Notes under the pieces: model-generated | The model's database searches: none | Told to the model about the DNA's origin: nothing | Seen by the model: the letters and a program-made list of their open reading frames with translations, nothing else | Source: Pempheris klunzingeri | Lineage: Eukaryota > Chordata > Actinopteri > Acropomatiformes > Pempheridae | Length of the DNA: 64,000 nt | Assembly (NCBI RefSeq): GCF_042242105.1 | Contig: NC_092027.1 | Coordinates: 10,823,721-10,887,720, forward strand | Direction: 5' to 3' | In this document: positions 60,674-64,000 of the stretch, piece by piece | How the letters are laid out: the number at the start of each line of letters is the position of its first letter | How positions within the stretch are numbered: the stretch's first letter is position 1 | Translations under genes and position numbers: made by a program

Positions 60674-61865
60674 GTACGTTTCAGAAAGAATCATGAAAGA
60701 ACTCCTTAATTAAAAATATTATCGCGAAAGGAGCAGAATCTAAGCCACAAGCAGGGAGGGACCGGCTCTGAATCAAACAACCTCCCCCCAAATTCATCTA
60801 GTGAGTACAAGTGTCCTAAATGCTGGTGACTATCGGTTGCTATGGAAACTATGTCTCTTGGAGGGACACGACTTATATACGTCATTCTTTTCAATACAGT
60901 TTCTTCATCATCACAAGCGAAAAATAAAGAAGTGACAAAAATGTTCATTTCAGACATTTTCTTTTCGCTGAGACCTCCACACACACAGTGATATGCACGT
61001 CTATTGACAGAGTAAATGAATCATGGTTAGATAACATTTCATTGATAATAAAAGTGAGAATTACTCAGAAAGTAATGTTAAATGATGTTTGGGTAAATCT
61101 ACTGAGCCCCAAAGACTAGATAAACAATGTTCTACTTACTAAACAGAAATTAGTGGAAAAAAATATGCTTCTAACTTTTGTCTGACAACCTACCGCTTAG
61201 TTAGGCCTAGATACGACATACTGTATATGTGAATGCTCCCCCCCAAAATGTTATATGGAAAAAAATATAACACAGGCCCTGGAAGCTCTACCTAGTGTAT
61301 TCCTCACAAACAACATCAATAAAATTACAAGATTTACAGACATTAGCTTACTGGAAGTATTATTTTGTCAGTAATGAAGTTTTCAGCAGGATTTTGAAGC
61401 AGGCCAGTAGACTGCAAATGATGTCTGTACATCACTTTGAAACACACGTTGGTTTTGGGCCCAGACTGAAATGATAATACAGCAGCACTGTTGCCACGGT
61501 GGCCATTGACCAGTGTGGTTCAGAGCACAGTGGTTCAGAGTTGTTTTCCTGAAGAAAAAAAACAAAGCTCATAATTTGGTCTAAACCAACCGTACATGTT
61601 TTAAGACAGTGGCACGGTAAGACAAAAACGTATTTATCACCAGTACAATGAGAGCAGTCTCTGGTCTGCAGTTGTTTCCATCTCTTCAAACTGACATAGG
61701 TGCCCGAAAATAGATGATCTATAGCCGGTGGGAATCTAATTAATTCTTTCACCTAATTAAGACAACTAATTCGTTTTGCACAAGTGCTCCTCTTTTCCCT
61801 GTCAGCCCTGTGCCTGAATCCACACACACAGGACATGTAATAACACACGAAGGAGACCCAGCAGA

Positions 61866-61888
61866 TGTGTGTGTGTGTGTGTGTGTGT
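61866..61888. repeat. (GT)n microsatellite
   Basis: About 11 TG units. Confidence 0.9.
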
Positions 61889-62179
61889 TTGTATGAATGA
61901 GCATGTGTTGTGTTATTTCATTCACAAGTTTACAGATGGGAAGGAAGGAGGTGGACTGTGTGTGTGGAGACAGAGGAACAATGTGGACTATGAGTCACTT
62001 AGTCGAGCCGCTCAAACCATTAAAAAAAACAAGCAGTGGCTTTGTTTTTTGTCCCACTGAGTACTCAGGATGAAGCGAAAACAACAGTTATTTCTCCAGC
62101 TCGGTTATGACAAAGAAGATTCATTTTGTGACCTTCTGAGACTCCGTGAATACAAAGCAAGCTTGTAACACCACCAAAT

Positions 62180-62560
62180 GCAATGCTGTGGGCTTTTTTT
62201 CGTGTCTGTATGGCAGGACAACACGTCTTTGTCTGAGCTGAACTGATGCATGTCAAGGCCGGAGAGAAGGGGCCACAGGAAACGAGAGCTTCTTGTGACG
62301 AAAAAGAGCCGCAGACATAATTTTCAGCCGCTCGAGTGACTTATGGGTTCAGACGGGATTCACTGTTTTTGTTAATTAGACACTCACAGTGCAGCAGCTT
62401 GAGTCATTTCCTGTTGTCAGCAGTTTGGCTGATACAAGGCTTTTATGACAGCTGGTATCAGGCTCTGCATTACACCACTGATATATTTGTTTCATTACAT
62501 TAAAATATTGGTTTCAGCTTTGGGACTTTCGTGTCAAAGCCCTATTTTTCATGTGTAAGA
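62180..62560. promoter_or_regulatory. Candidate conserved noncoding element
   Basis: Repeat-free DNA of even composition with TTTGTTAATTAGACACTCAC, TTTTATGACAGCTGGTATCA and AGCCGCTCGAGTGACTTATG: homeodomain, E-box and AP-1-like words close together. This is a judgement from texture, not alignment. Confidence 0.3.
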
Positions 62561-62849
62561 CATTTTCCCTTCAATTTATTACACCTACACATACACAGTT
62601 ATCTGAAAGATTTCTTTTACTTTAGCACAAGATTTTTCTTAAGTTTACCTTTTTTGAATGCATTTCATAGCCTGTTTGGACATGATATTAACATCTGTTT
62701 TTTGCAATCTACCCAAAAGAGTCCACAATGTAAAACTGCAGCTAATGTATAATGCATCACTTCCTAAAAAGATCAGCTGACAGCAGGTGTTAAAACCTCA
62801 AAGTGCAGCAAATGTACGAGCTTTTATGAGTGTGTATAGTTTGCTTGAT

Positions 62850-63045
62850 CAATATGGCGTCCCAGAGAAGGACCATGCATTATTAACATGGCCAGCTGGG
62901 CTGATGTCCAAGTCAGCTGTCAATGACTCTCTGAGAGTCTTCCTGTGTCCCTTTCAGCCAGATATTGAGGCTCCCAAGTGGCAAAATGTAATAGTGTGTA
63001 CACAAATTATTCATTAATTATTGCACATTTACAAGTGACAGCTGA
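62850..63045. promoter_or_regulatory. Candidate conserved noncoding element
   Basis: CATTATTAACATGGCCAGCT, AGTCAGCTGTCAATGACTCT and AAATTATTCATTAATTATTG lie in unique, balanced sequence. Dense TAAT cores suggest homeodomain binding. Inference only. Confidence 0.3.
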
Positions 63046-64000
63046 TCTCTTATGAAGAATTCACATTTGCATAACATGGGGAAAAAAACATTTACACTAT
63101 GTGAGCAGAGCTGCAGAGACATGCAGTCAGTGTGGACAAAGTAAAGTAAAGTAAAGTAAAAACAAAAACAGGCACAATTTGGAAGAAACACTTTCAAGAA
63201 AAAAGGCAAACATACAAAGAAAAATTTAATAAAATGCTATAATACATCATTGGAGCATACATTCATTTTCCAAGCATGAATTTCATTCACTGGAAATTCG
63301 TCCTTACAGCTTGGATATGGCTGGCAAAATTTCACATTTTTGTGACCCAACATGACATTGGGATCAGCTAAATGACATATTGCAGTATAGCATGGCAGAC
63401 AGCGCTGAGGAGGAATACCCAATTTTGAGAAAAAAAAGTCACAGCCTCCTTTTGATTCGATACTCAAACGCTATTAAAAACAGTTGAGGTCACATTTGTC
63501 ATTGCTTTGATTGCAGTAAACGTAAAATCAGAGTTCTCTCACCCAAGCTAAATCCGCATTTTGTTTAAGGACACTGAATGTGTTTACCTCATGTGGCATG
63601 TTGGCTATAAAGGCTTAATCAAATAATCAATCCACCAAAGCGTCAGATAAGGAGGTACAAGAGCGAGAAGCAAGAAATATTCCTGTGTGCACAACACATC
63701 GAGGCAGTCCTTTCTGTGATACTGTGTGAATGAAGGGAGACATACTGATTCACCACGTGCATTGTTCCTGGATCGTACAGCTGGAATCCAAACTAGCACA
63801 AGTATATTTTATTGAAACACAAGTGAAAACAAGGCTGGATGGGAGGAAGCATTGCGTCAAAGGCCTGTTAAAGCCTAAATGAAGATGACTGCCTCATGTT
63901 GGTTACACTAAATCATCCATTGCTGTCAGGTTGAGACAAGTGCAGAGTTGGTGCAGGGCCTTGAGGAACTCGGTTTGGTGTCCAGGGTGACTGTTTATGC

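Larger units (their letters stand above)
59900..64000. other. Spacer beyond the 14-3-3 promoter
   Basis: No gene could be recognised. The open frames are short and lack family motifs. It holds a promoter-like cluster at 60.5 kb, a short GT repeat at 61866-61888 and two balanced-composition stretches listed separately. Confidence 0.5.

Noticed and set aside
60706-60984. Minus-strand 92-codon frame near the promoter-like cluster
   Set aside because: It has no recognisable domain, no clear splice context, and composition like the flanks.

Overview
The window is vertebrate nuclear DNA, almost certainly from a percomorph-type teleost fish. The genes have many short exons with canonical GT/AG introns. 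Protein sequences are close to human orthologues. Introns and spacers carry fish-type repeats: CA/GT microsatellites, Tc1-like and foldback MITE-like elements, and a LINE tail. A fish-type type-4 antifreeze/apolipoprotein gene is present. There is no bacterial-style operon structure and no sign of a CRISPR array. Six protein-coding genes could be assembled exon by exon, and five of the six lie on the minus strand.

Layout. (1) sv2a, minus, coding exons 16057 down to 4634, with a likely noncoding first exon near 19962-20100; 12 coding exons, 737 codons. (2) sf3b4, minus, 24759 down to 21095; 6 coding exons, 401 codons. (3) lix1l, minus, 33740 down to 28520; 6 exons, 356 codons. (4) A repeat-rich spacer, about 33.9-38.9 kb. 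(5) afp4 (type-4 ice-structuring protein-like apolipoprotein), plus, TATA box at 38983, CDS 40531-41254, 128 codons. (6) pabpc1, minus, 48290 down to 42227; 13 coding exons, 634 codons, convergent with afp4. (7) A divergent 14-3-3 zeta/beta-type gene, minus, 57199 down to 51853; 5 coding exons, 252 codons, CRE-bearing promoter near 59.86 kb. (8) 59.9-64 kb has no recognisable gene, but has a promoter-like motif cluster at 60.5 kb and two stretches that look like conserved noncoding DNA.

From general knowledge of gene order, sv2a/sf3b4/lix1l correspond to human 1q21 and pabpc1/14-3-3 zeta to human 8q22. The spacer at 34-39 kb and afp4 therefore sit at the join of two ancestral blocks. The genes do not form one pathway. 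sv2a is a synaptic-vesicle protein, sf3b4 a U2 snRNP splicing factor, lix1l a double-stranded-RNA-binding-fold protein, afp4 a secreted apolipoprotein-like protein, pabpc1 a poly(A)-tail binding translation factor, and 14-3-3 a phosphoserine adaptor.

I found no wholly new biological system. The most noteworthy signals are the TATA + pyrimidine-start + A-rich 5' leader of pabpc1, a direct repeat shared by two pabpc1 introns, a nested MITE insertion, symmetric proline-rich exons in sf3b4, and an orphan ZNF143-type promoter cluster at 60.5 kb. All exon edges come from reading splice signals and protein similarity by eye; no alignment or search was run.
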